A DNA stretch of 64,000 nucleotides from Olsenella sp. SW781 (GCF_012027725.1 NZ_SJOU01000002.1:62001-126000), one strand, 5' to 3'. Positions 15,372-24,781 are shown, counted from the stretch's first letter. Numbers and translations: made by a program. The notes: generated by a model not told the origin, from the letters alone.

Positions 15372-16370
15372 ATGAAGAACTCCGAGATCTACCGCCGCAC
15401 GCTGAAGTTCTCCGTCATGCGCCTCGTGCGGACCGTGCTGTGCCTCGTTCTGCTGGCCGCCCTGCCGCTCGTCGCCTTCGTCACCACGGGCATGGCCGGC
15501 CTGGACGAGATGGCGCAGCTCGCCGCGACGGGCGTCGCGTTCATCGTGGCGCTCATCGTCTTCTACGTCGTCGCGCACTACGGCGGCTACCTGCTCACGG
15601 CCGGGCAGGTCGCCATGATCACCGAGGGCGTCGCCACCGGCGAGCTCCCCGAGGACACCTATGAGGCGGGCAAGCGCGCCGTGAAGGACCGCTTCGCCAC
15701 GGCGAGCGTCTACTACGGACTGTGGTCGATCACCAAGGCCATCACCAGCGAGGTCTCCTCCGGCATGAACGCGCTCGCGCGCGGGATCGACGGCGAGAAC
15801 AGCACGGGCCCCGCCTCCGTCATCGCCGGCATCATCTCCGCGGTCGTCAGCGTGGTGCTCGAGTACCTCAACTACTGCAGCCTTGGCTGGGTCTTCCTCC
15901 ACGGCGAGCAGTCCGCGTTCAAGAGCACGTGCGACGGCGCCGTGATCTACTTCCAGAACTGGAAGACCCTCATGAGGAACTCCGCCAAGGTGATCGCCAT
16001 CACCGTCGTCTCGCTCGCGCTCATCGGCGGTGCGTTCTTCGGCGTCGCGTACCTCGTCCTGGGATCGATCGAGCCGCTCACGACCGTCCTCTCCCAGATT
16101 GACGCCACCGCCACGCTCGAGGACGGCACCGCCGTGCCCGCCGGCACCTCGCTCGTCGTGCTCTGCGCCGTCATCGCCCTCGTGCTCTGGAGCGGCATCC
16201 ACGGGGCCTTCGTGAAGCCCTACATCCTCGTCTCCGTCATGCGCCGCTACATCGAGGCCGGCCGCGCGGACACGCCGCAGGTCGACGTCTACGAGAAGCT
16301 CTCCGGCATGTCCAAGGGCTTCAGGAAGGCTCTCGACCGCGCGGGTGAGGGGGCTCCCTCGGCCGCGTAG
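15372..16370 (+). CDS. Multi-pass membrane protein of unknown function
   Basis: 332 residues from ATG 15372, chosen over an upstream in-frame TTG because GAAGGGAAC is well placed. About five to six hydrophobic segments are present (near 17-40, 50-75, 155-180, 218-245 and 270-290), separated by polar loops. The loop after helix 2 contains amphipathic ITEGVATGELPEDTYEAGKR. No transporter signature or catalytic motif was recognised. The C-terminus is cytoplasmic-like and basic. Ends just before a long palindrome. Confidence 0.7.
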   Translation: MKNSEIYRRTLKFSVMRLVRTVLCLVLLAALPLVAFVTTGMAGLDEMAQLAATGVAFIVALIVFYVVAHYGGYLLTAGQVAMITEGVATGELPEDTYEAGKRAVKDRFATASVYYGLWSITKAITSEVSSGMNALARGIDGENSTGPASVIAGIISAVVSVVLEYLNYCSLGWVFLHGEQSAFKSTCDGAVIYFQNWKTLMRNSAKVIAITVVSLALIGGAFFGVAYLVLGSIEPLTTVLSQIDATATLEDGTAVPAGTSLVVLCAVIALVLWSGIHGAFVKPYILVSVMRRYIEAGRADTPQVDVYEKLSGMSKGFRKALDRAGEGAPSAA

Positions 16371-16376
16371 GCGAAG

Positions 16377-16479
16377 GGGCGGTGAGACAGGGGGGCGGTG
16401 AGACAGGGGGGACAGGTTCATTTGTCTCATTAGAACTCTAATGAGACAAATGAACCTGTCCCCCCTGTCTCACCGCCCC
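16377..16479. repeat. Long palindromic GGGACAGG-family repeat with perfect 43-bp arms
   Basis: Left arm 16392-16434 and right arm 16437-16479 are exact, loop 2 nt. The core reads GGGGGGACAGGTTCATTTG between GAGACA and TGTCTC words, so each arm is itself a short hairpin. The outer left edge has a tandem extra copy of GGGGCGGTGAGACAG (16377-16391). Confidence 0.95.
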
Positions 16480-16486
16480 TGCCTCG

Positions 16487-17419
16487 CTAGTATCCGGCGA
16501 CGGTGCCCCCGGAGCTCAGAAGCCTCTTCAGAAGGGAGAACTCGTTCCGGCAGAACTGGTCGAGGCGCTCCACCTCCGCTCGGCGGGGCCCCTCGAGCAG
16601 CGCGAGGCACACCGGGATGGCGGGCGCCTCGGCCGGGTTCAGGTCATGCATCGCCGCAAAGGGCAGGATGCTGAGCGCCTTGAGGTTGACGCCCATGATG
16701 TACCCGTTGCGGCTTTCCAGGTGGTCGACGACCCCCTCGTTGGTGCTGACGTGCTCCAGAGGGGAGGCGAGCCCATGCTGGCGACAGGTGACCAGCACCG
16801 TCTCGTTGAAGCCGTCTATCTCGTCATTCCAGAGCACGGGGTAGGGGGCGAGGTCGGCAAAGGTCAGGCGGCCCCTGCCGCGCAGGGGGTGCCTCCGGCC
16901 CAGAAAGACGCCCGGCGTGACCGTCCCGATCTGGGCGCAGGTGCACCCCGGGGCGCTCAGGCGACCGATGGTGAAGAGGGCGTCGAGGCTCCCTGCCCTG
17001 AGGTCTGCCAGCGCGGCGGCCCCCGTCCGGACGGAGAGGCGCGTCTCGATTCCGAGGGAGTGCGTCATGAGGCGCGCCACGATGCCGCAGATGAACTCGT
17101 GCTTCGAGAAGGGCGGCGTGACGAGGGCAAGCCTGAGGTCGCTTCTCGGCGCCGGCCCTCTGCTCAGGGAGTCGGCGATCTGCCCCACGGACTCGAAGCT
17201 CTCAACCGCCCTTCGTGCCGGCTCGAGCAGCGCGTTCCCGAGGGGCGTGAGGCGCATCCCACGGCCCGCTCGGACAAACAGCTGCCCGCCGAGCTCGTCC
17301 TCAAGCTCGTGAATCGACTTGGAGACAGCCTGGACCGAGACGCCCTCCTCCCGCGCGACGACGGAGAAGTTCCCCGTGCGCGCCGCGCCGCAGAAGAACA
17401 CGAGCTGCCTGATGTTCAT
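16487..17419 (-). CDS. LysR-family transcriptional regulator
   Basis: 310 residues. The N-terminal winged HTH is typical (MNIRQLVFFCGAARTGNFS, EGVSVQAVSKSIHELEDELG, LFVRAGRGMRLTPLG) and the periplasmic-binding-like effector domain follows from about residue 90. The gene is divergent from the CmpB-type membrane protein at 17621, a usual LysR target arrangement. Effector unknown. Confidence 0.9.
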   Translation of the reverse strand: MNIRQLVFFCGAARTGNFSVVAREEGVSVQAVSKSIHELEDELGGQLFVRAGRGMRLTPLGNALLEPARRAVESFESVGQIADSLSRGPAPRSDLRLALVTPPFSKHEFICGIVARLMTHSLGIETRLSVRTGAAALADLRAGSLDALFTIGRLSAPGCTCAQIGTVTPGVFLGRRHPLRGRGRLTFADLAPYPVLWNDEIDGFNETVLVTCRQHGLASPLEHVSTNEGVVDHLESRNGYIMGVNLKALSILPFAAMHDLNPAEAPAIPVCLALLEGPRRAEVERLDQFCRNEFSLLKRLLSSGGTVAGY

Positions 17420-17620
17420 TGATCTCCTTCGACGGTACCCGGCGTCCTTCCCAGTCTATCCGCGCGCTCGGGGTGACTCTCGAGGACGGGGGCGCCCTTT
17501 CCGATATCAACCGTAGATTGAAAGTTGCGGGCGATTCTCGGAGTGAGCTAACCATCCCTACGGTTCGGCTAGCGTTGTATCCTATATGGTTGTCTGACGA
17601 CGTGGTGTCAAGGAGCCCGC
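17420..17620. promoter_or_regulatory. Divergent control region between LysR and the CmpB-type gene
   Basis: The 201-bp gap is relatively AT-rich and holds two dyads suited to LysR binding: TCAA-N7-TTGA (17507-17521) and AACC-N8-GGTT (17550-17565). Several TAT-rich -10-like words lie at 17577-17588 before the CmpB-type gene. No confident -35 assigned. Confidence 0.35.
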
Positions 17621-18928
17621 ATGACCTTAGAACAGCAGCCCGCGCCAGCGCAGCCCACAACGCCGGGGGTCGCTCCCGAGCACGGCGATGCCGAGCGGAG
17701 AATCCCCCTCGTGATGAGGCTCTACGGAATTCTCTGTACCGTTCTCGGCGTGTTCACCGCGTTCGCGGTCGTCGTCTTCGCCGCGCTCATGGGGTGGTCG
17801 CTCCAGACTGACCCGTCCATGATCATCGTGGGCACCGACCCCACGCTGCCCGTGGTCCTTCTCGCCATCAGCTATCTCGTCACCATCGGTAACGCGGTCG
17901 CGCTCGTCGTCTTTGGGCACTCGCTGCGCAAGAGCCAGCGCCGCAACGCGGTGCGCTGGTCGCACGTGCTCATAGGCACCTCGGTCATCCAGGTCCTGCT
18001 CAAGATCATGCTGCAGGGCATCGACACCACGCTCATCTCCGATGCCATCCAGCTGCTCATTCTGGTCGCCATTTCCGTCACCGTTGACCCCTCGCTCAGG
18101 CAGGAGCGCGAGCTCAAGCGCCGCGTGCGCGACATGGTCGACCGCGAGGCCGCCGAGGAGGACATGCTCGGGCGCGACCTCGAGGGTAAGGGCTACATCG
18201 AGCTCAACTTCTTCAACCTGTTCTGGGTCTTCGTGATCTGCTGCTTCCTCGGGCTCATCATCGAGACCGTGTACCACTTCGTCATCGTGGTGCCCGGCGA
18301 GGTTCAGGACCGCGCCGGCCTGCTCTTCGGGCCCTTCTCGCCCATCTACGGCTTTGGCGCCGTGCTCATGACGGTGGCGCTCAACCGCTTCTACAGGGCC
18401 AACCCGATTATCATCTTCGTCGTCTCCGCCGTGATCGGGGGTCTCTTCGAGGCCGCGACGGCTTGGTTCATGGAGATGGGCTTCGGCGCCGTGGCCTGGG
18501 ACTACTCGGGCTCCACGATCTTCGGGCTCTTCCCCGACCCGATCGCGGCCATCTTTGGCGGACGCACCTCGACGCTCTTCATGTGCATGTGGGGCGCCCT
18601 CGGCTTCGTGTGGATCAAGCTCTGCCTCCCGTGGATGCTCAGGCTCATCAACCTCATCCCGTGGAAGGTCCGCTACTCCTTCACCACGCTCTGCGCCGTC
18701 CTCATGCTCGTGAACGGCGTCATGACGCTCGAGGCGCTGGACTGCTGGTTCGAGCGCCTCTCCGGCATCCCGCAGACCACACCCGTCGAGCAGTTCTACG
18801 CCGAGCACTACGACAACGACTACATGGCGCACCGCTTCGAGTCCATGACCATCACGCCGGACGACTCCGCGCGCGTGGACGGCGCGGCGCGCGCCGTGGC
18901 TGACGCCTCGGCGGGCCCGGAGGCATGA
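17621..18928 (+). CDS. CmpB-type putative ABC transporter permease-like membrane protein
   Basis: 435 residues. Helices near 32-56, 68-90 and 105-125 precede the conserved C-terminal unit (about 190-370) starting FNLFWVFVICCFLGLIIETV, with GLLFGPFSPIYGFGAVLM and GGLFEAATAWFMEMGFGAVA, the hallmark of the family annotated as putative ABC-transporter CmpB. No ATPase partner is adjacent, so transport is unproven. AAGGAGC precedes ATG 17621. The stop overlaps the start of the lipase-like gene (ATGA). Confidence 0.8.
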   Translation: MTLEQQPAPAQPTTPGVAPEHGDAERRIPLVMRLYGILCTVLGVFTAFAVVVFAALMGWSLQTDPSMIIVGTDPTLPVVLLAISYLVTIGNAVALVVFGHSLRKSQRRNAVRWSHVLIGTSVIQVLLKIMLQGIDTTLISDAIQLLILVAISVTVDPSLRQERELKRRVRDMVDREAAEEDMLGRDLEGKGYIELNFFNLFWVFVICCFLGLIIETVYHFVIVVPGEVQDRAGLLFGPFSPIYGFGAVLMTVALNRFYRANPIIIFVVSAVIGGLFEAATAWFMEMGFGAVAWDYSGSTIFGLFPDPIAAIFGGRTSTLFMCMWGALGFVWIKLCLPWMLRLINLIPWKVRYSFTTLCAVLMLVNGVMTLEALDCWFERLSGIPQTTPVEQFYAEHYDNDYMAHRFESMTITPDDSARVDGAARAVADASAGPEA

Positions 18929-20253
18929 TGGCGCCGGGCGAGGTCCCGGCGAGGCCGCGCTGGGGGCGGCGCGTCCTTCTCGCCCTGCTGGCGGTCCTGG
19001 CCGTCGCCGTCATCGCGCTCGGCCTGGCGGTGCAGCGGCGCCTCGTGCAGAGGGAGGAGGGCCTGGGCGTGGTCCAGGCCCCGAGCGAGTTCGCGGCGCT
19101 GGAGGGCTCTACCGGGCGCACGGGGTCCTTCTCGACGCGCATCGACTTCACGAGCATGGCCACGGGCACGGAGACCATCTCCACGGAGGTGTCCTGGGAC
19201 GACGAGTGGTTCTTCCAGGATCCCACCGAGTACAACCACGAGTTGGCCACCACGTGCTCCGTGCTCTCCGCCGTGTCCAACTCCGAGTCCGCGTACTACC
19301 AGGCGGGCTCGGACTCGCCGGCCTACATGGAGGCCGCGCTCGCGGCGCTGGGCTTCGAGGAGATCTCCACGGCGTCGTATCAGTACCGCAGCGAGATCTT
19401 CGACGAGGTCGTGGACTTCATCACCGGCACGGACGACGTGGTCGCCTACTCGGTTGCCACCAAGCGCGTGACGGGCGAGGGCGGCGCCGAGAAGACCCTT
19501 TTCCTCGTGTCCATCCGCGGGAGCTACGGCTCCGAGTGGCTGAGCGACCTCAACATGGGCGACGCCGCCGCCTACGACATGGACGAGATCACGCACGAGG
19601 GCTTTGCCCAGGCCGCGCGCGAGATCGTGGACGCGCTCGCCGCGCGTATCACCGAGGAGGCAGGCCTCGGCGGTACCGACGACATCTGCCTGCTCTTCAC
19701 CGGGCACTCGCGCGGGGCGGCCACGGCCAACATCGCCGCCGCATACGCCGACGAGATGTCGCAGGGTCTGCGCGTGCTGGCGCCGCTCGAGAGCATCTAC
19801 TGCTACACCTTTGCCACGCCCGAGGTCACGACCTTCGATACCGCGCGTGACGCCCTCTACGACAACATCTTCAACATCATGAACCCCAGCGACATGGTGC
19901 CGCGCCTGCCGCTGGAGTCCTGGGGCTATACGCGCTTTGGGCACGACCTCTGGCTTCCCGGCTACGGTGACGAGGGCTTTGACGAGAAGTACGAGGGGAT
20001 GTGCCGGGTCTTCGAGGCAAACACGGGCGTGGAGTGCCCGTACGTGCCCGAGGACCGCGAGCACGTGGACAAGCTCGTGGAGGACCTGGGGCGCGAGATT
20101 CCCACGGACGACGATCTGGCGAGCGCGGGCGGGGTCTTCTCCCTCGCGCACGACCTTCTCGCCGACGTGAACCCCATGCAGGTGCTCTACGGCCACTACC
20201 CGAGCGTCTACATCGCCTGGATGCAGTCCCTCGACGCCGTTCGCGCCAGCTAA
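18925..20253 (+). CDS. Membrane-anchored class 3 lipase-like serine hydrolase
   Basis: 442 residues. An N-terminal anchor at about 16-36 (RRVLLALLAVLAVAVIALGL) places the enzyme outside the membrane. The hydrolase fold shows strand FLVSIRGSYG and the nucleophile elbow GHSRG with Ser262, followed by YTFATPEVTTF and NPSDMVPRLP, which carries the acid residue and is typical of Lipase_3 proteins. It overlaps the upstream gene by 4 bp (ATGA), implying coupling. Substrate could be a lipid or ester; not determined. Confidence 0.8.
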   Translation: MMAPGEVPARPRWGRRVLLALLAVLAVAVIALGLAVQRRLVQREEGLGVVQAPSEFAALEGSTGRTGSFSTRIDFTSMATGTETISTEVSWDDEWFFQDPTEYNHELATTCSVLSAVSNSESAYYQAGSDSPAYMEAALAALGFEEISTASYQYRSEIFDEVVDFITGTDDVVAYSVATKRVTGEGGAEKTLFLVSIRGSYGSEWLSDLNMGDAAAYDMDEITHEGFAQAAREIVDALAARITEEAGLGGTDDICLLFTGHSRGAATANIAAAYADEMSQGLRVLAPLESIYCYTFATPEVTTFDTARDALYDNIFNIMNPSDMVPRLPLESWGYTRFGHDLWLPGYGDEGFDEKYEGMCRVFEANTGVECPYVPEDREHVDKLVEDLGREIPTDDDLASAGGVFSLAHDLLADVNPMQVLYGHYPSVYIAWMQSLDAVRAS

Positions 20254-20257
20254 GCCC

Positions 20258-20354
20258 GCCAGTCACGCCAATCACGTCAGGTTCGTTTGGCATGCCAAAC
20301 GAACCCGGTTAAAATGGCACGCCAAACGAACCTGACGTGATTGGCGTGACTGGC
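20258..20354. repeat. Nested palindromic repeat with three CCAAACGAACC words
   Basis: Arms 20258-20291 and 20321-20354 are exact (34 bp) and continue after one mismatch. In addition, a 24-bp perfect palindrome spans 20281-20304 (half site GTTCGTTTGGCA), so two alternative foldings exist. The core has CAGGTTCG rather than the full GGGACAGG. Confidence 0.9.
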
Positions 20355-20368
20355 ACGGGAGGCAGGCG

Positions 20369-21163
20369 ATGGGGGACGTGCGCAAGGAGCTCGCACGCGT
20401 GCTGCGCGAGGGCGAGCGGACGGTGGAGCGCCGGCTCGAGGCGTTTCTCGCCGACCCGGACGACGTCGAGACCATCCACCGCCTGCGCATCTCCATCCGC
20501 ACCCTGCGCAGCCTGCTCGCGTTCTCCTCGCCGTTCCTCAGGCGCCGCCGGCACCGGCTGCTCCAGGACGACCTGCGCTCCGTGGTGATAGAGACCTCGC
20601 GCCTGCGCGAGTACGACGTGCTGCTGAGGCAGGTCCGCGCGCTCGACGTCCCGTACGGCGAGCTCGACGAGAAGATCGGCGAGCTGCGCGAGCTCGAGCG
20701 CAACCACGTCGTCGACGTCATGCGCGGGCGTCACGCGCGCCGTGCGCTGCGACGCGTGAGAAAGGCGATGGAGAAGCTGCCCTGGCGGCGGGGCGCTCGC
20801 GAGGCGGGCGTGACGCGGGCGGACGTGCGCGCGACGTTCGACGATCTGGTCCGCAGCGTCGACGAGCGCTACGCGCGCGTCGACCGGGCGGACGCCGACG
20901 CCGTGCACACCCTGCGCAAGCGCGCGAAGCGCGTGCGCTACGTCGGGGAGAGCTTCGCGGGCCTGCTGGGGCCCGACGCCGTCGCCGAGGGGGCGCGCAT
21001 GAAGGGCGTGCAGGACGAGCTCGGGGACATCTGCGACGCCCGCGTCAACGTGGCGATGGCGCGCGAGTTTCCCACGAGGGGGCTCTCCGACGAGGCGCGT
21101 CGCGCCCTCGAGGTCCTTCTCGCCCAGAACCAGGCCCTCGTGGACTCCTTCTGCGAGCAGTGA
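20369..21163 (+). CDS. CHAD-domain protein (polyphosphate-binding type)
   Basis: 264 residues. The CHAD helical bundle has its conserved histidines and basic residues in VETIHRLRISIRTLRSLL and AVHTLRKRAKRVRYVGE, with ARMKGVQDELGDICDARVN toward the end. CHAD proteins bind inorganic polyphosphate; no triphosphatase (CYTH) domain is attached or nearby. GGGAGGC lies 4 nt upstream of ATG 20369. The stop lies inside the next palindrome. Confidence 0.87.
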   Translation: MGDVRKELARVLREGERTVERRLEAFLADPDDVETIHRLRISIRTLRSLLAFSSPFLRRRRHRLLQDDLRSVVIETSRLREYDVLLRQVRALDVPYGELDEKIGELRELERNHVVDVMRGRHARRALRRVRKAMEKLPWRRGAREAGVTRADVRATFDDLVRSVDERYARVDRADADAVHTLRKRAKRVRYVGESFAGLLGPDAVAEGARMKGVQDELGDICDARVNVAMAREFPTRGLSDEARRALEVLLAQNQALVDSFCEQ

Positions 21164-21267
21164 GACAAGGGGGACGGCGAGACAAGGGGGACAGGTTCGT
21201 TTGTCTCATTCGAAATTGAACGAGACAAACGAACCTGTCCCCCTTGTCTCGCCGTCCCCCCTGTCTC
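21162..21267. repeat. Long palindromic GGGACAGG-family repeat, 45/46 matching arm bases
   Basis: Left arm 21162-21207, right arm 21222-21267, loop 14 nt. Each arm contains GAGACAAGGGGGACAGGTTC ending in TTTGTCTC, the same family and word type as 16377-16479. It overlaps the CHAD stop codon. Confidence 0.94.
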
Positions 21268-21279
21268 GCAGCCCCCGTC

Positions 21280-23580
21280 TCACCGCTTGCAGAGGCCGGC
21301 TGAGCGGGCGGCGTCGAGGAGCTCGGCGTTGCGGGCGTTCATCGTGCCGAACTCGTCCACGCAGCAGATGACCTCGCGGCAGGCGAGAAGGACCTCGCGG
21401 GCGCGCTCCACCGCCTCCGCGCTCACGGGCTCGAAGTCGCGCTCGTAGATGACGCGCGTCGCAAGCTGCGCGGCGAGCAGGCCGTCGGCATCGTGCTCGT
21501 GCAGCACGCCCGCGGCAAACGGCGTGCCCTCGCGTGCGAGCCGCCGGAAGCACGCCGCCCCCGTGCCGCCCCCGGCGATGACGAAGACCTCGGGCTCGCC
21601 CTCCGGCCGCACGAGCTCGACGCTGCCGAACATCGGGTCGTAGGCGCCCGGCGCGAGGTCGTAGAGCTCGGAGATGCGCTCGGCGGTGAATACCTCGTCA
21701 GGCGCGCCCTGGCACATGACGCGCCCGTCCCGGATGCAGATCACGTGGTCGGCGGCCTTCTGAGCGAGGTCGATCTCGTGCAGCGACGCCACCACGGCGA
21801 TGCCGCGCTCGCGCGCCTCCCGGCGCAGGAGCTGCAGCACCTCCAGCTGGGAGCGGACGTCGAGGTACGACGTTGGCTCGTCGAGCAGCAGCACGCGCGG
21901 CTCCTGGCAGAGCGCGCGGGCGAGAAGGACGCGCTGCCGCTGGCCGTCGCTCACATGGGCGAAGTCGCGCTCCGCGATGTCGAGCACGCCCGTCGCGGAC
22001 ATCGCGGCGGTGACGGCCTCGCGGTCCTTCTCGCTCAGCACCCCGAGTCGGCCGGTGAACGGGTAGCGGCCCGCCTCCACCACGTCGCGGCAGGTGAGGA
22101 GCTCCGTCTGCGGGCGGCCCGTGAGCATGACGGACATGGCGCGGGCGCGCTCTGCCGCGGGGACGTCGCCCAGCGCCCGCCCGAAGAGCTCCACGACGCC
22201 GCCGAGCGCGCGGAGCTGCCCCGCGACGGTGCGCAGGATCGTGGTCTTGCCCGACCCGTTGGGGCCGATCAGCGCCACCACCTGCCCGGGCCTCACGGCA
22301 AGGCAGACGTCCCGCACCAGCGCCCGCTTCCCGTGCCCCACCTCAAGCCCCCGCAGCTCCAGTGAAAGGGGGACGGGTTTTTTCTCCCTGAGAAAGTGGG
22401 ACAGGTTGTCGTTCGCCCGCGCCACGACTGCGGACGGGTCCTGAGACGGTTCCCGGGCAGGGTCGCTCTTCTCGGCGGCGGGGCTGCCGCCCTTTCGCGT
22501 CGCGTCTTCGGGCAAGCCTGTCCCTTTTTCTCTGAGAGAAAAAACCCGTCCCCTTTTTGTTCGGAGCATGAGGGCGATCACGATGGGCGCGCCAAAGACG
22601 GCGGTGACGGCGCTCACGGAGAGCTCGACCGGCGAGAAGAGCGTGCGCGCGATGAGGTCGCACCCGCAGCAGAAGGCCGCCCCCATGAGGAAGCACGCCG
22701 GCGTCACGAGGAGCGGCCGCGACGACCCCACGCCGCGCCGGGCAAGGTGCGGCGCGGCGATGCCCACGAACGAGACCGGTCCCGCGAAGGCCGCCACGCA
22801 GGCCGAGAGCAGGCTCGACACCAGTACGATGAGCATGCGCAGGCCGCCCACGTTCACGCCCACGCTCTGCGCGTAGGGCTCGCCGAGCTGGTAGGCTCCG
22901 AGCGGCTTGGAGAGCGCAAAGACCGCGGCGCCCATGGCGACCACCGCAACGGCGATGATGCCCATGTCAGGCCACGTGGCGCCCGAGAAGCTCCCGCGCG
23001 ACCAGTTGTCCAGGTTCACGATGGCCTGGTCGTCCGCAAAGGCCACGAGGAAGTTGGTGGCGGCCGAGCAGATGTATCCCACCATCACGCCGGCCACGAT
23101 GAGCATGCTTTGGGAGCGCACGCGTCGCGAGATGAGCAGCACGAAGCCCATCGTGACGAGCGAGCCGAGAAACGCCGCGCCCACGGACGCCGCCGGGCTC
23201 ATGACCTGGCCCGCGCCGAGCACCACGATCATGACCACGGCCACCACGAGCTTGGCGCCCGAGGAGACGCCGAGCACGAAGGGGTCGGCGATGGGGTTGG
23301 CAAAGAACGTCTGCAGCAGGAATCCGGAGAGCGAGAGCGCCCCGCCCAGAAGCACCGCCTCGACGACGCGCGGCAGGCGGATCTGCCAGATGACCTGCGC
23401 CGCCGTGGAGGTGTCTCCCGGGCCGGCCAGAAGGATGCGCGCCACCTCCGCAGGCGAGGTCTCCACGCTCCCCAGGCAGAGGCTCGCCACGAGGAGCGCG
23501 CACAGGGCGAGAAGGACGACGAGGTCGAACGTCATCGCCCGTCGCATCCGCCCGTCCCTGTCGCCTGTCGCGCGCGCCAC
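21280..23580 (-). CDS. FecCD-type permease fused in frame to ABC ATPase (iron/siderophore/cobamide importer)
   Basis: 766 residues from GTG 23580 (GGAGG 10 nt upstream; ATG 23547 is an alternative). Residues about 15-335 are a complete FecCD permease ending IGAP-like at VFGAPIVIALML. Residues about 412-640 are a complete ATPase: Walker A GPNGSGKTT, signature VSDGQRQRV, Walker B VLLLDEPTS, H-loop SLHE. A further ~105-residue domain with AGGGTGAACF follows. The joining segment of ~75 residues is the translation of a palindromic repeat (22364-22558) that evidently inserted between two separate genes. The binding-protein gene is directly upstream (1 nt gap). Substrate class is inferred from family. 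No separate ATPase start with a ribosome site is seen. Confidence 0.85.
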   Translation of the reverse strand: MARATGDRDGRMRRAMTFDLVVLLALCALLVASLCLGSVETSPAEVARILLAGPGDTSTAAQVIWQIRLPRVVEAVLLGGALSLSGFLLQTFFANPIADPFVLGVSSGAKLVVAVVMIVVLGAGQVMSPAASVGAAFLGSLVTMGFVLLISRRVRSQSMLIVAGVMVGYICSAATNFLVAFADDQAIVNLDNWSRGSFSGATWPDMGIIAVAVVAMGAAVFALSKPLGAYQLGEPYAQSVGVNVGGLRMLIVLVSSLLSACVAAFAGPVSFVGIAAPHLARRGVGSSRPLLVTPACFLMGAAFCCGCDLIARTLFSPVELSVSAVTAVFGAPIVIALMLRTKRGRVFSLREKGTGLPEDATRKGGSPAAEKSDPAREPSQDPSAVVARANDNLSHFLREKKPVPLSLELRGLEVGHGKRALVRDVCLAVRPGQVVALIGPNGSGKTTILRTVAGQLRALGGVVELFGRALGDVPAAERARAMSVMLTGRPQTELLTCRDVVEAGRYPFTGRLGVLSEKDREAVTAAMSATGVLDIAERDFAHVSDGQRQRVLLARALCQEPRVLLLDEPTSYLDVRSQLEVLQLLRREARERGIAVVASLHEIDLAQKAADHVICIRDGRVMCQGAPDEVFTAERISELYDLAPGAYDPMFGSVELVRPEGEPEVFVIAGGGTGAACFRRLAREGTPFAAGVLHEHDADGLLAAQLATRVIYERDFEPVSAEAVERAREVLLACREVICCVDEFGTMNARNAELLDAARSAGLCKR
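22364..22558. repeat. GGGACAGG-family palindrome lying inside a coding sequence
   Basis: Left arm 22364-22405 and right arm 22517-22558 match at 36 of 42 positions, with a 111-nt loop. Both contain GGACGGGTTTTTTCTC and GGGACAGG. It is read through on the minus strand as the linker of the permease-ATPase fusion. The imperfect arms suggest it is older than the perfect intergenic copies or under coding constraint. Confidence 0.88.
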
Positions 23581-23581
23581 G

Positions 23582-24739
23582 CTAGCTCAGCCTCCAGAAG
23601 AAGGCGGCGGGCTCGCCCGAGCCGCTGAGGGCGGCGCGCAGGTCCGAGATGATGTCCGCCATGCTGGTGATCTGCTGGTAGAGGTTGGCGTCGCAGGTCC
23701 AGACGTCGCCGCTGCGCACGGCGGCAAAGTCAGCGAGCAGCGCGTTCTTCTCGACAAGTGCCTCGAGGGTGTCCACGCCGTCGTCAATGGTGCCGTTGTA
23801 GATGATGACGTCGGCGCCGCGCGCGCCCTCGTAGAAGCGCTCCATCTCAACGGTGACGGTGGTGGGGGAGGAGTCGGTGGCGCCCTCCTCGGCGAAGCTC
23901 ACGTACTCTCCTCCCGCGGCCTCGATCATCTGGGCAAAGTAGTCGCCGTCGCGGCGCGTCACGGCGGCACCGTCCTCGTTCAGGTAGAAGAAGGCAACGG
24001 CTCTTCCAAGCGGACCCTCGGCGGAGGCCTCCTCCACGCGCGCCGCCACGTCGTCGAAGACCTCTGCCGCCTCATCCTCGCGGTCGAAGAGGGCGCCCAT
24101 GAGACGGACCCACTCGAGGCGTCCGAGCATGTCCTCCTCGCGGCTCGACTGCTCCATGAGGACGGTCACGCCCAGCTCCTCCAGCTTAGCGCGGACCTCG
24201 GGCACGTGGTCGATGTTGGTGTTCTCGATGGCGAGCGGGCAGCCTGCGGCCGAGATGAGCTCGTAGTCCGGCGCGCGGTAGATGCCGCCGTAGGAGATCT
24301 CGCCGCTCTCCAGGCGCTCCGCGAACGCCTGGGTGGGGGAGTCCTCGGGACGCACGGACGACACGCCGATCGCATCGAGCGCGCCGATGGCGTCAACGAG
24401 GCAGATCATGCCGGTGGAGGCAAGGTAGACGTTCTCGAGTGGCCGCTGGGCCACGGCAACGTCCCCGGGGAGGCCGCTTGGCGCCTCGGCCCCCTCGGGC
24501 GCGATGAGGAGGCGATCGCCGCTGGCGAGGGTTGCGAGCCGGTAGCCGCCCTCGTAGGCGTCAAGCGAGAACTGCGTGGCACGGGAGAGGGGCACGGGCG
24601 TCGGCTCGCCGAGCGCGGCGAGGCCGAGCTCGGCGTCATCCCTCTCGCCCGTCGGCGAGCACCCGGGGAGGGCGAGCGAGGCGGTGGCGAGAAGCGCGAG
24701 TCCAACCGCGCCCCTGCGCGAGATGGAACAGGCTGCCAT
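23582..24739 (-). CDS. ABC importer substrate-binding lipoprotein (FepB/BtuF-like)
   Basis: 385 residues. A signal peptide ends in the lipobox LPGC with Cys27. The body has the two-lobed helical-backbone layout of class III binding proteins: GVSSVRPEDSPTQAF, ENTNIDHVPEVRAKLEELGV and a C-terminal lobe with ADVIIYNGTIDDGV and AVRSGDVWTCDANLYQ. The stop is immediately before the start of the permease-ATPase gene, so they form one operon. The ligand (ferric chelate, haem or corrinoid) cannot be told from sequence. Confidence 0.85.
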   Translation of the reverse strand: MAACSISRRGAVGLALLATASLALPGCSPTGERDDAELGLAALGEPTPVPLSRATQFSLDAYEGGYRLATLASGDRLLIAPEGAEAPSGLPGDVAVAQRPLENVYLASTGMICLVDAIGALDAIGVSSVRPEDSPTQAFAERLESGEISYGGIYRAPDYELISAAGCPLAIENTNIDHVPEVRAKLEELGVTVLMEQSSREEDMLGRLEWVRLMGALFDREDEAAEVFDDVAARVEEASAEGPLGRAVAFFYLNEDGAAVTRRDGDYFAQMIEAAGGEYVSFAEEGATDSSPTTVTVEMERFYEGARGADVIIYNGTIDDGVDTLEALVEKNALLADFAAVRSGDVWTCDANLYQQITSMADIISDLRAALSGSGEPAAFFWRLS

Positions 24740-24781
24740 ACGAGACTCCGTTCACGGTGAGGGCGACTCACCCATGATACG

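Noticed and set aside
22364-22558. Frameshift or pseudogene in the permease-ATPase gene
   Set aside because: Both domains are complete and in the same frame with no stop, so the gene looks like an intact fusion.
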